A DNA stretch of 64,000 bases from Hetaerina americana (GCA_022747635.1 JAKTNV010000004.1:23405679-23469678); one strand, 5' to 3'. Shown: positions 36,531 to 47,949, counted from the first letter of the stretch. Notes: generated by a model from the sequence alone, not told the origin. Numbers and translations are program-made.

Positions 36531-36567
<37 letters not shown>
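36531..36567. repeat. (TA)n microsatellite
   Basis: About 18 TA units directly at the 3' end of the degenerate SINE, inside the intron. Confidence 0.95.
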
Positions 36568-36570
<3 letters not shown>

Positions 36571-36970
36571 CGCAATATAAAAGTCATCTAATAACTTATT
36601 AAACTTGTAGTAATAGGAAGTCAAATGCCTCCGACTGAATCAATACTCGGGAAGGAAATACATGGCCTTGAGGCTGAAAACATTGTTTTTTTACAACTGA
36701 ATCAAGATGAACCCTGAAAGCCGCCCAATAGGTGTGTTGGCAAGGGGTTTTAGATCAACAGCCTTCAGAACGAAGTGGATAAGTGTTCGAGGTTTTTCTG
36801 TTGTTTAGCTCTGTTTTTCTCGTGATCAAGAATCGACCGACGTAAAAAAGAATCACTAAATCTATTGGTGTTGTAGTCTACCCCCCTTATTTAAATTTGA
36901 TGGTCCATTAAGAGGATATTAATTGGGAACTCAATGCAGATTTTAATTCCTTTACGTCTTTCCGAAACAG

Positions 36971-37192
36971 GGTCACCCCAAGTATCACTTTGAGTATGCT
37001 GTCAACGATCCACACACCGGCGACATTAAGAATCAGTGGGAGTCCCGAGATGGGGACGTGGTGAAGGGTGCCTACAGTTTGCATGAGCCAGACGGTACCA
37101 TCCGCACCGTGGAGTACGAGGCGGATAAGAAGAGCGGTTTCCACGCCGTAGTGAAAAAGAGTGGCAAGGCACTGCACCCGAGCGCGCACTGA
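36971..37192 (+). CDS. Terminal exon: RR-2 chitin-binding domain of the cuticular protein (residues 795-867)
   Basis: After the acceptor at 36970 the exon encodes 73 residues and a TGA at 37190-37192. The sequence [20 protein letters not shown], then [52 protein letters not shown] is an almost ideal RR-2 form of the Rebers-Riddiford (chitin_bind_4) domain. It has the aromatic Y-x-F-x-Y lead strand, ESRDGD turn, G-x-Y-S core and [12 protein letters not shown] motif. RR-2 domains bind chitin through a beta-sheet face of aromatic residues and are linked mainly to hard cuticle. The chain ends 10-12 residues after the domain, so the domain is C-terminal and the long Gly-rich tract precedes it. In pro-resilins elastic repeats can flank the domain instead. 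The splice fits in phase and sense with the exon ending DQYY at 35772. Confidence 0.95.
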   Translation, partial: GHPKYHFEYAVNDPHTGDIKNQWESRDGDVVKGAYSLHEPDGTIRTVEYEADKKSGFHAVVKKSGKALHPSAH

Positions 37193-37716
37193 AGAACGCT
37201 GCCGCCCACTCGCCAATGAGAATCGTCGGCTGGAATCCGGCGACCGACCCTCAAGATGAAATTTCTTCTGGTTATTTCACTCGTGAGATCCATGGTTACG
37301 CCCAATTCTGGGCCAACTTCTTTCATTTTTCGCGTTCGACGGTGAAGTTCGACACAAGTTTTGTTTGCGACTTTTGAATTAAACCAAGACACTTTTCACC
37401 CAGCTATATTCAAATCACAAACATCGTTCATACATTATTCAATCACGTGAAAAATCATCGACTCATACTGTATAAATAATGACATCTCATTCCTTCGATA
37501 TTCAAGTAAGAAAATATGAGACTGAATAGTGTGTTTCAGGTATGTAAATATTACGTTGGTCACTTGAGTCATGTATCACCATATTCCATCATCATTTTAT
37601 AAATATTTCATGTCGATAAAATTGTTAGAGCTGTAAAAAAACATTGTAAATCGTGAATGTTGGCAAACATGTTTGCATTAATACTTGTTACTTAGTCATT
37701 GTAAATTAAATAATTC

Positions 37717-37722
37717 AATAAA
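37717..37722 (+). terminator. Polyadenylation signal AATAAA of the cuticular protein gene
   Basis: A canonical AATAAA lies 525 bp after the stop codon and is followed by TGTTTT and a GT-rich stretch. The 3' UTR would run from 37193 to about 37745. Earlier TATAAATA-type matches (about 37470 and 37600) are not canonical. Confidence 0.65.
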
Positions 37723-37745
37723 TGTTTTACAAAGTATAAAAAGGT

Positions 37746-40146
37746 TATTTAACACCCAAATTAAATGATATTGCGATAATTTTAACGTTTATTTTCATAG
37801 TAAAGTTACTAAGCACATAAGGATTTTCTAAGAATTTGAAATAAATGATAGAACAAGTATTTGCTCTTTTTTTTAGAGTTGATCTGGCGATGTTTACTGA
37901 CTCAAAACAAAGGGAATATTTACTTTTAGCAATTCAATTCTAAAATTTTAATTCTGCTAATTTTTCGGGCTGGGGGTGAAAATTGAGATAAAATAATACC
38001 TCTTAGGTAAATATTAGAATTTCTCATACCTGCTCAAAATTTCGGGTTGGCAAATTATTTGATTACAACTCCGTTAAAAATCAATTAAATTATCCCAGAA
38101 AATGATTCCATATCCATATAAAATAAAACTATTAATGAGAACTGAGTAATTGTCATCATATATATGCACAGTAATGCAGTGGGCCCACTGTTCCGAACGC
38201 GGAGGCCAATTAGTCGATGTTCCACGCAGAATCATTCTAACGGCAAAGAAAATGTAAAAAGTAGGTCAAATCTTGAATAGCTGAGTCAAAGAATGGAAAT
38301 TTATTTGAAATAAAGTAATAATAACATTTAATCGAATGTACACAAGCGAAACCCTACAAGATACGTTGAATCAAGAATTCAATCAAGAAATAGCCACAGA
38401 TATCTTAGCATAAGCTAATATTCTTAACTTTGAGATTTGCACCTCTTCATTTAACTCGTAACGAGAGACAACCTTTCTAAATATTTCCATTTAACAGCAA
38501 GTTTGAATTAAAGTGTAATACTCCTTAAACGGATGACACCCCTACATAATACCTCATTAGCTCAACCCACTTTGTAGTTGAGTCACCTAAGGCTTCCGCA
38601 TATACTGCTGAAGGCATGTCTGATGTTATGCCATGTGAAACACCTGATCTAGTTAGCTTCGATTCGTAAACTTCCGGGTAAAAAGGAGCGTTAAATCAAT
38701 ACGAAAATACTTTCTTCATGACGGGCAAGTATTTCGCCAACGACATTAACTTCCGCCGAAAGGTTCCCGAATTTCAAAAGAGAGTTCTTTCGACTCCTTA
38801 GAGAGACGTGAGTCGTGACATAACAAAAATACGCAGGCGCAGCTTTTTCCTTCGCTCCTTTTATCACAAAGAAAGCATGACTTTCACGGGTGAAATCATT
38901 CTATTCTTTCACCAGCCTGATGGAACATAAAGGGGGTGAAACGAATGCTGTCGGAATGTTCGCATTGGAGAAAGGTGGCAAAATTCAGAATATGACCGGA
39001 GCACCACCCCGCAAGTATTTTTTTCATTATTCGACGAAAGAACGTTAATAATGATCACGCTTCGGTAAGCTCAGATCAACGTATGGGAAATACAGGTAGA
39101 CATACGCTGGAACAAATTCATTATCGTTTTAGCCATATGGATTTTCTATCGTTTTAACCATCGTTTTATCCATTATCATTTCACTTTAATCGCATTAACT
39201 AAAATATTCATTCAAAATCGTTAAATTTATTTACAAAAATGGTACGATACATTAGTGCAAAGGAGACTTAATAATAACCGAGGTTTTGGTACTACTATTA
39301 CTGAAACCGTACAACATTGAATCTTAACTTCCCGAAGAGGGATTCATTGCTAGGACCTTCGGGTGTGACTAGTTCTTTGTCCTTTGCAAAAATAATGCAT
39401 GCCCTTTACTTTTATCTCGTATTGGTGACGAGGACTTGAACGCCATATATCATAGCATTATAAATCATTATAGCTCTTCTGGTAGCTTTCCTCAGAGGAA
39501 AAGTGGAGCAAACTTTTTTTCACTATTGCCACAGGTTTGAGAAGTGAAAAGTGAAATTCTTCTCACCATATAACATATTATGCAACAGACAATATCTTAT
39601 TTTTAGAGAAATGAATGATATTATAGAGTCAAAAATATCCACTGATTGGGTCAAAAAGACCGATTCACGACATATGGCCATTGGCGATAGGTTTACTCAT
39701 CTCCTCCGTCTAGGTAACTTCTAATGTAGACAAGTCTTTCAATGGCCAAATTCAAGAGACATGTCAACACACTCGACAAATAGTAAATCGGGTTAAAGGT
39801 TCGGAAATATGGCTACATCAATACGATTGGATTTCAAGAGGAATCGTTTCGTTCGTTCTTACTGAATTTTGCCCACAGTATACCCATCAGGAGGGTGTGG
39901 CCAGAAATTCACCTTCCCTCCGCTTCCCACACGACTGTCTGCGTTGAAGCATCGAGCGCGGACTCCTTTCATAATTATGCAAAGAGAAAACTACGAACTT
40001 AAGGAAAAAACCGTGGGATCGTAATTCAAATTAATTTCTATGAGACATTTATATTTATTTGACGCATTTGTTAAACTTAACACAGTTCAAAACCTTTAGG
40101 GTGAAATTTTTTTGTCCCCGGCGTAACTTTATGGAATTTGCGTAAC
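37746..40146. other. AT-rich intergenic DNA, nothing identified
   Basis: No exon, RNA gene or known repeat was recognised between the cuticular gene and the hammerhead-bearing element. Confidence 0.45.
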
Positions 40147-40200
40147 ATATTGAAATGAAATTATTGACTTTGTAAATTCACACACTTCATTTAAAAACAC

Positions 40201-40233
40201 GACCCAGTTTTCGACGCTGAACTTCATCGTCAG
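40201..40233 (-). ncRNA. Hammerhead ribozyme motif, decayed (copy A)
   Basis: Minus strand: CTGACGA (core CUGANGA, 40233-40227), helix II TGAAGTTCAGCGTC with broken pairing, GAAA (40212-40209), then ACTGGGTC with the expected cleavage after the final C (between 40201 and 40200). The invariant core is present, but helix II has lost pairs compared with copies B and C, so activity is doubtful. Confidence 0.5.
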
Positions 40234-40487
40234 TTTGATCTGAAGTTGCCCTTTAGTAAGAAAACATTGCGGTTTAACAAGTTGTTTCCCAGAAGCTCCT
40301 TAAAATCTCACAAGAAGAAGTGAAAAAGGAAAAGTATTCCACGGAGCACGAGGCCTTGAAGTCCATTATACATTCAGAAGCAGAAAAAAAATTCAGTGAA
40401 ATGAAATGATATTACTGACTTTGTACTTAGTCACATTTTATTCAAAAACACGACTCAGGTTTTGAAGTTGAACGCCATCATCATGGC

Positions 40488-40520
40488 CTGATGATGACGT
40501 TCAACGTCGAAACCTGGGTC
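40488..40520 (+). ncRNA. Hammerhead ribozyme motif (copy B)
   Basis: CTGATGA (40488-40494) is followed by helix II with GACG/CGTC pairs and a TTCAA loop, GAAA (40509-40512), CCTGGG as a minimal helix III, and TC (40519-40520). Cleavage would fall after 40520. All invariant core positions (CUGANGA, GAAA, UH) are present. The predicted helix I with the flanks is poor, so self-cleavage may need a dimer or may be lost. Confidence 0.65.
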
Positions 40521-40568
40521 GTGTTTTTAAATAAATTGAGTGGATGATTTCATTTCATTTCAATACGT

Positions 40569-41321
40569 TGGGGTGAACACTTTGTTTAAGGCAAAAAGTC
40601 AACAATAAAGAGGAAATGGACGGAATGTGGACACAAACAACGATATATTGATAATGCGACTTTGATCAATTACTACCAATTCAAAAATGTATTGGAAATT
40701 ATTTTGCTCATCGCTTCTTCTAGTTAAAATGTTCACCCGAAAGAGATCATCTAGGAAATGCAATTTAGTCCTCAGAATGGGGCCGTGATCGCTTCCTTGT
40801 TGGAATAAAATACCATAAATACTTCCCGTCCATTCATTTTCATCGTCTTTCTTAGTAAATACTATCAGTAACCACAATCTTGGAATAAAGTTCATTCATA
40901 TTCCGTCAATATAGATTGATTGAAGAAAAATTAGGGCTAGAAAATCAATGCAATCGGTTAAGGTTCAAACGCATAAGTACATTTACTTCCCGTATTGCCG
41001 TTCCCAAGGAGATAACTAGATAAAGACGCGAGTTCAGTAATTTCTAATTTCATTTTTTATTGAGCAGAGCGTTTTTTGAGTATTTTAATGGGCACAAAGT
41101 ATGGCCAGATTGGCCATTAATCTCTGCTCACTGGAGCCATCAATTACGACCCTTTCTAAAGCGTTGATTTTTTCTTGATTACCTAACGCAACCAAAAATT
41201 TCATAAATGATCTCCGGTGATTATCGATTTCCAAAACCTCTACCTTGTCTAATATAAAACAGGAATTGTAGCTGAGATTTTTATATACCGTATAATTGGA
41301 TTTCTTTGAGTAACTAACTTC
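40569..41321. other. No supported gene
   Basis: The minus frame at 40599-40895 (98 codons) is open but shows no recognisable domain. Confidence 0.4.
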
Positions 41322-41400
41322 ATCTACATCTATATAATACCCAACAAGCCGCCGCCAGGGCGTGTGGCGGAGGGTGTTAGGTCGCCACCTGTAAAAAGGA
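41322..41400 (+). repeat. Interspersed repeat with the GGCGTGTGGCGGAGGGTG core
   Basis: TCATCTACATCTATATAATA, CCCAACAAGCCGCCG and GGCGTGTGGCGGAGGGTG resemble a repeat that I recall as common in insect genomes (TCTACATCTAC ... GCAAGCC ... GTGTGGCGGAGGGTAC). A diverged copy lies at 49079-49150. Its class is not certain from this sequence. Confidence 0.55.
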
Positions 41401-41744
41401 ACAAAAGCACATACAAGACGAGGGGTAGAAGGGGAAACTTAAACACAAACAATGCAGAGAAAGCAAAACTGCTAAGAGCAGTGCATTATTTAATGGCATT
41501 CTAATGCGATCATGTGGGAAGGGTTTTGACAACAAAGGTGGAATTTTTTTTTATCTATAACCCTACAGTTGCTACCCCGTATTGTCCGTGGGAAGAAGGA
41601 GTCCTTGAATCTGCTAGTACTGGCATCTTACTGCTAGTACTGGCACCGAAGTTTAAATGCATGATCCAAACGACCAAAATATGTTGGAGTGCGAATTATT
41701 TACGAGAACTCGGTGCTGAAACATGCGGATCTGAATTTATTTAG

Positions 41745-42075
41745 TACTTTCAACCTATCATTGAATCATCTCTCTTCTAATGATTCCAACCCCAAGTCCA
41801 GAAGCATTTCAGTTAAGCTTTTCGTTTTATCGTAAGCGTTTTTAACGAAACGGGCTGTCCGGCGTTGAACCGTCTCAATTTCCCGAATGACGCCTTTTCA
41901 CTTGGATCCCGTACCCTACATACATATTATAAATGAGGCCTTAGATAAGAGCGTGTTAAACAGCGCTCCTTGACCTTAGAGTGACTTCTACCGATAATGC
42001 GTCTAATAAATCCCAATTTTTTTATATACTTGCCTGCAGAATTTACGTATGTGGGTCCCCCAAGTTAACTGTTTA
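41745..42075 (-). mobile_element. Decayed CR1/jockey-like LINE, C-terminal end of reverse transcriptase (second copy)
   Basis: The minus strand reads KKLGFIRRIIGR, SKVKERCLTRSYLRPHL, then after a frameshift IETVQRRTARFVKNAYDKTK and SLTEMLLDLGLESLEER. The order is the same as in the copy at 1045-1420 (KLGxLRR ... KVKE ... RPHLEY ... VQRRAARF ... YD ... LxxLGxESL). At least one stop (after RPHL) and one frameshift make it non-functional. Just upstream on the plus strand, CTGCTAGTACTGGCA is tandemly duplicated (41611-41645). Confidence 0.85.
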
Positions 42076-42989
42076 GTGATTGAAACTCCAAAGTATATAT
42101 TAGTGCATCAACTACAGCTAATTTGCAAACAAATCTCGTTGATCTTTTAAAGAAATGTATTACCGAAAATTTATTAAGGTTTAATGACAATCCCAATTTT
42201 GAAACTTGAGCTGATATCGTAGTTAGTATGTAGTCACAATAAACTAAAGTAAGCTATTATTGCTCACATTCTACTTCGATAAGTTTCCTCAAAATATTAA
42301 ATAATGCACTAAAATTCGTCTCTCCATCATTTAGGAATTCTAATCTTAACGATATTATTATTTTTTAATTCAAGCATTTTAATATCCGCGTTTTACAGTG
42401 ATGTGCTGGTTAATGAGACCTGTTTATTATAATTCGAGGCCACTTTGTATAGTTTTCAACAATGTATCACTTTTTCCTTAAAATACATTATTCTCCACAG
42501 GGACTTTCCATTAACTCCATCCATATGACCTTCACCAGCTTTCAGTGGGAAACATTTAATCAATGCCATATAATTTTTCCTTTTTCTTCCTACTCCTATT
42601 TCACGTTGGCAAAAATATTATGCCTACATAAATTATTAGTGAAGCGTTGTCCACGGTCATAGGCCAATTAACTAGCTACATGCTCCTAGAGCCCTCCTTT
42701 TTTCTCTCTATGTGTGAATTATAAAGTTGACCAATATTCTTTATTTTTTAAAAGCATTATTATGTCTATAAAAATATTTGCTATTACCGATTTATGCAGA
42801 TGAAACACATTAAAAAACTTCAAATTATTAGATGGATAAAATTACCATACTAGTTTTATTTAGTCCCTCTCAGTCTTCATCGTCTCGTCAGAGGTTTCTC
42901 AGAATTACTAGACTACACAACTGTATTGAAGTTTGGTTAATAATAATTTTTCTTCAAATACCTTGACTGTTTTGATATTTAAAATATAT
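42076..42989. other. AT-rich DNA, nothing identified
   Basis: No exon or repeat family was recognised. Confidence 0.45.
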
Positions 42990-43140
42990 GGTACATGAAA
43001 CTGTGACGTAGAAAGATTGTTAGGCAAGTTAGAGGATGTAGAAATAGGTTGGACAGGTTGGACGAAATGAAAGAAGGGAGAAAGTATGCGGCATTGAAGA
43101 AGGGCTTAGAGTACAAGGGCTTACAGTCAGGTTGCGTTAT
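42990..43140 (+). mobile_element. RTE-like LINE, extreme 3' coding fragment
   Basis: The plus strand reads KIVRQVRGCRNRLDRLDEMK, EGRKYAALKKGLEYKGL. This matches the C-terminal tail GKRGRGRxRxxxLDExKEGRxYxxLKxxA of the RTE-type elements whose upstream parts occur at 13985 and 51270. Only the tail is present, as expected for 5'-truncated LINE insertions. Confidence 0.65.
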
Positions 43141-43551
43141 GTTTTGAGAGACAAAAAAAGCATCATTGCACCACATATATCCATCCAGAAAACTTAAACA
43201 ATAGAATGACAGCAAAAATAACGTACTCAACTATAACCAATTTTTATTTTTTTCTTATCTCTGTAGGTAAGTATTAATTTTCTAAAGTCATTTGGCATTA
43301 TATGAAATAATTTAGGTACCGAGGAGTACTTGATAGTTTTAAGGAATGCTTAGGACTAAACGAAACACTGAAATGATAGAACTTAAAAAAAGAGAAATTT
43401 TTTTCAACATTTTACGTTAAAAAATCGTCTCCACTTCCCACGAACCCTTGATCACAGCGGATGAATGTTAGAATCGAATTAGCAATGACCTTACCACTCG
43501 GTCGAAGCGTGAGGCTCGATCATCATGATTCCAATATTCTCTCTTTTTCAG

Positions 43552-43644
43552 GACGACCGCATTTATGCTGATGGCGCCTGGAGAAATGAGGAATTTTATC
43601 GCATAAGTCCGGTGCGCCATCATATTAATCCAGGGCGAATCTAA
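43552..43644 (+). CDS. Candidate terminal exon of an unknown gene
   Basis: A strong acceptor (TTCTCTCTTTTTCAG, ending 43551) precedes a short open frame of 30 codons ending TAA: DDRIYADGAWRNEEFYRISP then VRHHINPGRI. The segment is GC-balanced compared with its surroundings, and the balance continues about 100 bp past the stop, as in a 3' UTR. A second phase (TTAFMLMAPGEMRNFIA) is also open but shorter. No partner exon was found and no family is recognised. It could be chance next to a pyrimidine tract. Confidence 0.28.
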   Translation, partial: DDRIYADGAWRNEEFYRISPVRHHINPGRI

Positions 43645-45039
43645 CAGAGACCACTTACGCTCTATGGCTCATGGTTGTCCCGAAGGTCTGGCGCAACTTT
43701 CTTTTCCTTCCGGTATAACCAGTTCTACGCTCTCTTTCTGCACTCCGCCCGTTGACGGAAAAATGAAATCTCCTTCGATCATTTAAACAGCACTAGGGGA
43801 GCAAGTTATCAAATAGGAACATGCGTTTTTCTCAAATGGACCCCAAGGGATTCTTATTACATAAACCTTCATGAGTCTTAGATGGAAATCTTAGTAAACT
43901 CACGCAATACTTGTCTATGCTATATTTGACGAAGGTTTTGATTTAACACTTGAATGAATTTATGTTTTGCCATCATCAACTCCCTATCTCTCCGGAGTCT
44001 GACGGTTATAAAATATCATGGTAACCAAAACTCTCGCAAGGACAAGAGAATTGACATTAATAAATAAAGAGTAGTTCGTAGTCATCCCAGCTGCAGATAT
44101 GATTCAAAGTACGAATGAGTGTAATTCGTGAAATAATAAAATTAGGAGAGAAATTGATTTGTCTTAGTGCCATTGACTGGTCTATGCGAAAGCCACTGGA
44201 TGTTTACTTCTTACCGCGTGATCGGACTGTATGTTTACTTATTACTGATAGAACAACTGTATGAACATTAGGTAATGCCCATGGGTTTTTGAATTTGCCT
44301 TTACCGTTGAAATAGTCTACATTAAAAAAATGAAAATCCCTATGAAAATAACTACAGTGTACAAACTTTATTCTTCTAGATTTTGGTGAAGCCAAATTTA
44401 TATTTTGGTAGTCATATATTTTAATATAACCCTCATTTAATTCATTTTGAATTATATTAATTTTTACTTGTTATTATATATAATTTATATTTATTTATTA
44501 TTAATATTTATTATATATTTAATATATTTTTATTTTATTTTATTTAACCTTCCCATGGGCTACAACCCTAACGTGGTGGAAGGACTTGAGCGTTCTGAGG
44601 ATCCCCTAGGGCTGTACTGGCGTGAGCAATGATAGTTGCTACTCATGCCAGGAAAGTCGAAGGGTTGGAGCCAGACGAAAGGTCCGTAAAGAGCCTGTTC
44701 CTCAGTTAAGGCGGCTGCAAATTCGTTTGACCTTAGTGAGGCGGTCATTTGAGCGATGGTGTCACTTTACAATCACTATTGAGGATTGGGGCAGAGAGAC
44801 AAAAACTTAACAATTCCACATAAAATATTTATTTAATCGAAATTTCGACGCGAAATTCACTCGACCTCCACGATTTCAGTTTTCTCTCTACCCTCATCAT
44901 GAAGGTATTCCACCAAGATAACCCCGAAAATGATTGCGGAAGTCAACAGAAAATCGCCTCGATAGTTTATCCCACGAAATAATGCTTAAAAAAATTATTA
45001 ACATCCAAAGGGGGCAGGAATGTTGAATGCAGAGTATTT
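43645..45039. other. No supported gene; A+T block and an unexplained GC-balanced insert
   Basis: About 44430-44548 is nearly pure A/T. It passes abruptly into 44550-44800, which is GC-balanced (ACGTGGTGGAAGGACTTGAG, CGTTCTGAGGATCCCCTAGG). That sharp composition edge suggests an inserted repeat, but no family can be named. Confidence 0.4.
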
Positions 45040-45180
45040 TGATTGGCCATCGAATACTGCATACAGAGAATGAAGTGAGGACGTTAGGCAAAAAAAGGAT
45101 AGTGGGAGGAAAAGGATAGGCATGTTGGACGGAATGATAAAATAAGATGGACTAGGATAGAAATTGAATAGGAGGTAGAA
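45040..45180 (+). mobile_element. RTE-like LINE, small 3' coding fragment
   Basis: Readable pieces are ENEVRTLGKKRIVGGK and, in another frame, GMLDGMIK, matching the GKRGRGRxRIGMLDxxKE tail. It is short and frameshifted, so confidence is moderate. Confidence 0.45.
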
Positions 45181-45811
45181 AATATATGAATTTGGAAAAA
45201 GTTTTAATGTACTATGAAGTGCCAGGTCGCCTCTTGTTAGGCGAGACCAAGAGATAGAGGGGTTTTAAGTTTGTGCATACCCAAAACCTGTCTTGAATAG
45301 TAGAAGAACAAATAATAATGATAAAAAAATATATTCGGTAATAACTGGCTAGTGGAAAAACCACCATTAACGTAAACTGTTTCGTGAAGCGTGTTAAGAA
45401 AAATACGTGAATCAAGATGGTTGGGGTGAAAAACCCAGAAAATAGGGGTATGTTAAAGGAAATAAGTTTAGGATATTTATATTAAACTTATCAATCGTTT
45501 GTACTTGTATTTTCATATCTTTATTGAGACCTATACTAATTGTTGGCATAATTTTCTGCAGAATCTGGTTGGCTTTCATTTGTTCCCAATTTTTATAGTC
45601 AATCCAATTTCTCTTTCTCTCAATTCACCATACGTGCCGTACATGAATATTATTATCCGGGATAATATCTTTACAATTATTTACAACATTTACCTTAACT
45701 TTTAACTGGAGATTAATGAGGGAACCTAAATTAATAAAACTGAAGGATATCCAATGCAATATATAATAATATAATAAACTCTTTCGATTCCCAATTTTAT
45801 ATTTATACATA
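45181..45811. other. AT-rich DNA, nothing identified
   Basis: No feature was recognised before the (TA)n tract. Confidence 0.45.
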
Positions 45812-45829
45812 TGTATATTTATATTATAC

Positions 45830-45905
<76 letters not shown>

Positions 45906-45925
45906 GTATATATACACATACACAA
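45812..45925. repeat. (TA)n microsatellite, long
   Basis: About 70 bp of pure (TA)n (45833-45901) with imperfect TATA/CATA edges. The minus frame full of Ile-Tyr across it is an artefact. Confidence 0.95.
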
Positions 45926-47814
45926 ACATACATATGTATGTATGTAACTTCATTGACTTGGCATTTTAAAGAAATATGTAAGTGGAAATTTGTATTAAAA
46001 AAATAATAATGAAGTAAGAAATGCTCCAGTGAAGACGCAGTAAATGTTTGATTTGTTACCAGGACCGATAAACGGTACTTATCATAACGAAAATCGAACA
46101 GCAAGGCCGTAAGTTGCCGGAGACAGGTCCAAACGTGCTTCGACTTTGATAACTAGCGGGAGTAGGAGGGTCAGGGTCAGTGTTGCAATACAATAATGAA
46201 TTTATGCGGGGGTCAATCCAGTTTACTCAGGGTACTTAGACGAGAAAAATGACGAAGGAGCAAAATTTAGTACGGTGGGTAACTTCAACATATACACGAG
46301 TGGTAGTTTTGTACGGTTTAAAGGATCTCCCTATGCTTTCCTGATCTCCTTCATCACGCTCGTTGTTTGGGCTTTGTTCCCAGGTTGTGACTCTTATACT
46401 CCTCTTCATATGCATGCATTAGAGTCAACTTGCTGAGAACAGGACACAGCATAGGACCCTTAGAATCTACTCTATGGATTTTTCATATGATCTAACACAA
46501 GAATTGAAGCATTCGACTGAAATAGCAAAGTACGTAAACATTTCGCTAATATGCTTGAAGGTGCAAAAAATAGATCGCGAAGTGGATTGGAAGCCTATGA
46601 ATGTTCAATTCATATTATTTGAATCCCAATTTTTTTTGTGGATTCTCGCGAAAACTTTCAATGAAATTTAGTTTTTGATTCATTTCGTTACCTTTCAGAT
46701 CCTTTAAAGTCCTTTCCTTGCAGCAGTTTCGCGTCTAAATAGAGAGGCGAGATTTAAATCTTGAGGCTTGAAATTCCCGCCCTTTTTAAGGCTCTGGTTT
46801 ACTGGGGAAATGATGGAATTATTAGGTTCGCATTCCACTCTCGCCGAGAAAAAGCGGGGTATAAAGTTCAGACTTCTCCCGCTTTCGATTGGAGGCGCTC
46901 AATTACAGACTGGCTTGAACGGGTGCCCACGAGACTCATTGGCTGCAATCGCCATGCAGGGAGATATTATGTATGGTAAACTTGAAAGTATGCTTTCATC
47001 CCGTTTGTGTAAGCTTTTTATTTTCCCATATGGCGAATTGAATTATACAATCCATCCATTCGTAAATATAGCAGGCAAGGAATCACGGCATTCCTAGTCT
47101 TGGTGGAAAAGAAATAACGGAACTATAGGCTACCGAGCCGCCGATTGCATTACCGAAGAGGAAATATCGAAGCCAGCATTCGAAAACTTCGCAAGGTGAT
47201 TTTCTACAATGGATTTAAACAGCGTATGGGCTACGAGCTAGGACATTTTTTACAATGGCTTATGATTGGAAAAATATTGCCTGCGTTTTGAAATAACCAT
47301 TTAACTTTTATTGACAAATCATAGGGCCTTGCTTTTCTGTAATCGAGATTTCGAATAATATATCGTGCCTTGCTACTTTTAATTAACTGTAATCGATCGG
47401 TCAAAGTGGTTTTTTGATGAACTTAGGGTCAAGGCACTCCTTAGTTTGGCCTATCACGGGAGAAAATACCCTATAATTTTTATCTCTAGCATAAATTGAA
47501 GCAATTCGTTAAAAATGCATTACTAGCCGCATAATACTACGGTATGAGAGATTATGAAAATCATATCTAGAGAGATCAAGTTTAGAACAGAAGTATTTAA
47601 GATTTCACTTAGAGTGGTGGTGGAAAATAAGCATTTCTTGATTCTGAGCTACTGACAGAGTAACTAGTACCTGGTATTATTTCATCCAGCTTTAATTTTT
47701 CTTATTTTTGCTAGTAGCTCATTTCTCATGCTAAGAGAAGTGCTTCACGCTCAGATGCCCTTGTGTATGCACCAGTCCCAAAGATCTCCATTTTTTGGAT
47801 CTCACATATTTATC
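45926..47814. other. No supported gene
   Basis: The segment at about 46745-46980 is GC-balanced and holds GGGGTATAAAG at about 46856-46866. It has overlapping open frames (46761-46979 and 46768-47097, +) but no recognisable domain. It could be a promoter-proximal fragment or an old repeat. Confidence 0.35.
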
Positions 47815-47905
47815 GATAACTGTAAATTAAGGAAAACTTAATTTTCGATATTGCATGCCTGGTATTGAATTACGCCCTACTACTATACACACCCTAGCAG
47901 TGGTT
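47815..47905 (+). repeat. Interspersed repeat, copy 1 of 2
   Basis: It shares AAAACTT, GATRTTGC, CCTGGTATTGAAT and CCTACTAC in order with 52045-52140. The family is unknown; the complement of GGTATTGAATCC resembles a B box, so a SINE relic is possible. Confidence 0.6.
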
Positions 47906-47949
47906 TGCGGGTTACAATGTGGAACTAGAAACCACAGTATACAATAAAC

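Larger units (their letters stand above)
35773..36970 (+). other. Intron of the cuticular protein gene (1198 bp)
   Basis: It runs from the donor GTAAGC at 35773 to the acceptor TTTACGTCTTTCCGAAACAG ending at 36970, and both junctions are phase 0. It contains a 20-bp palindrome with a tandem half-copy (35886-35946), a degenerate family-2 SINE (36395-36530) and a (TA)n tract (36531-36567). If splicing were skipped the frame would end 10 codons later at 35805, so a retained intron would remove the chitin-binding domain. Confidence 0.9.
40147..40568. mobile_element. Inverted-repeat element carrying hammerhead motifs (Penelope-/retrozyme-like)
   Basis: The outer ends are inverted (TATTGAAATGAAAT near 40149 and its complement near 40555). 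Inside lie three units of one sequence: minus strand 40153-40233, minus strand 40400-40487 (degenerate) and plus strand 40488-40560. Each has a hammerhead-like core, then GGGTCGTGTTTTT and an A/T-rich GAAGTGTGTG-like stretch; in the minus units ACAAAGTCA follows. Hammerheads with a minimal helix III are known in the terminal regions of Penelope-like retroelements and in retrozymes. No reverse transcriptase or GIY-YIG endonuclease is encoded here, so this is a non-autonomous or decayed copy. Confidence 0.65.
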
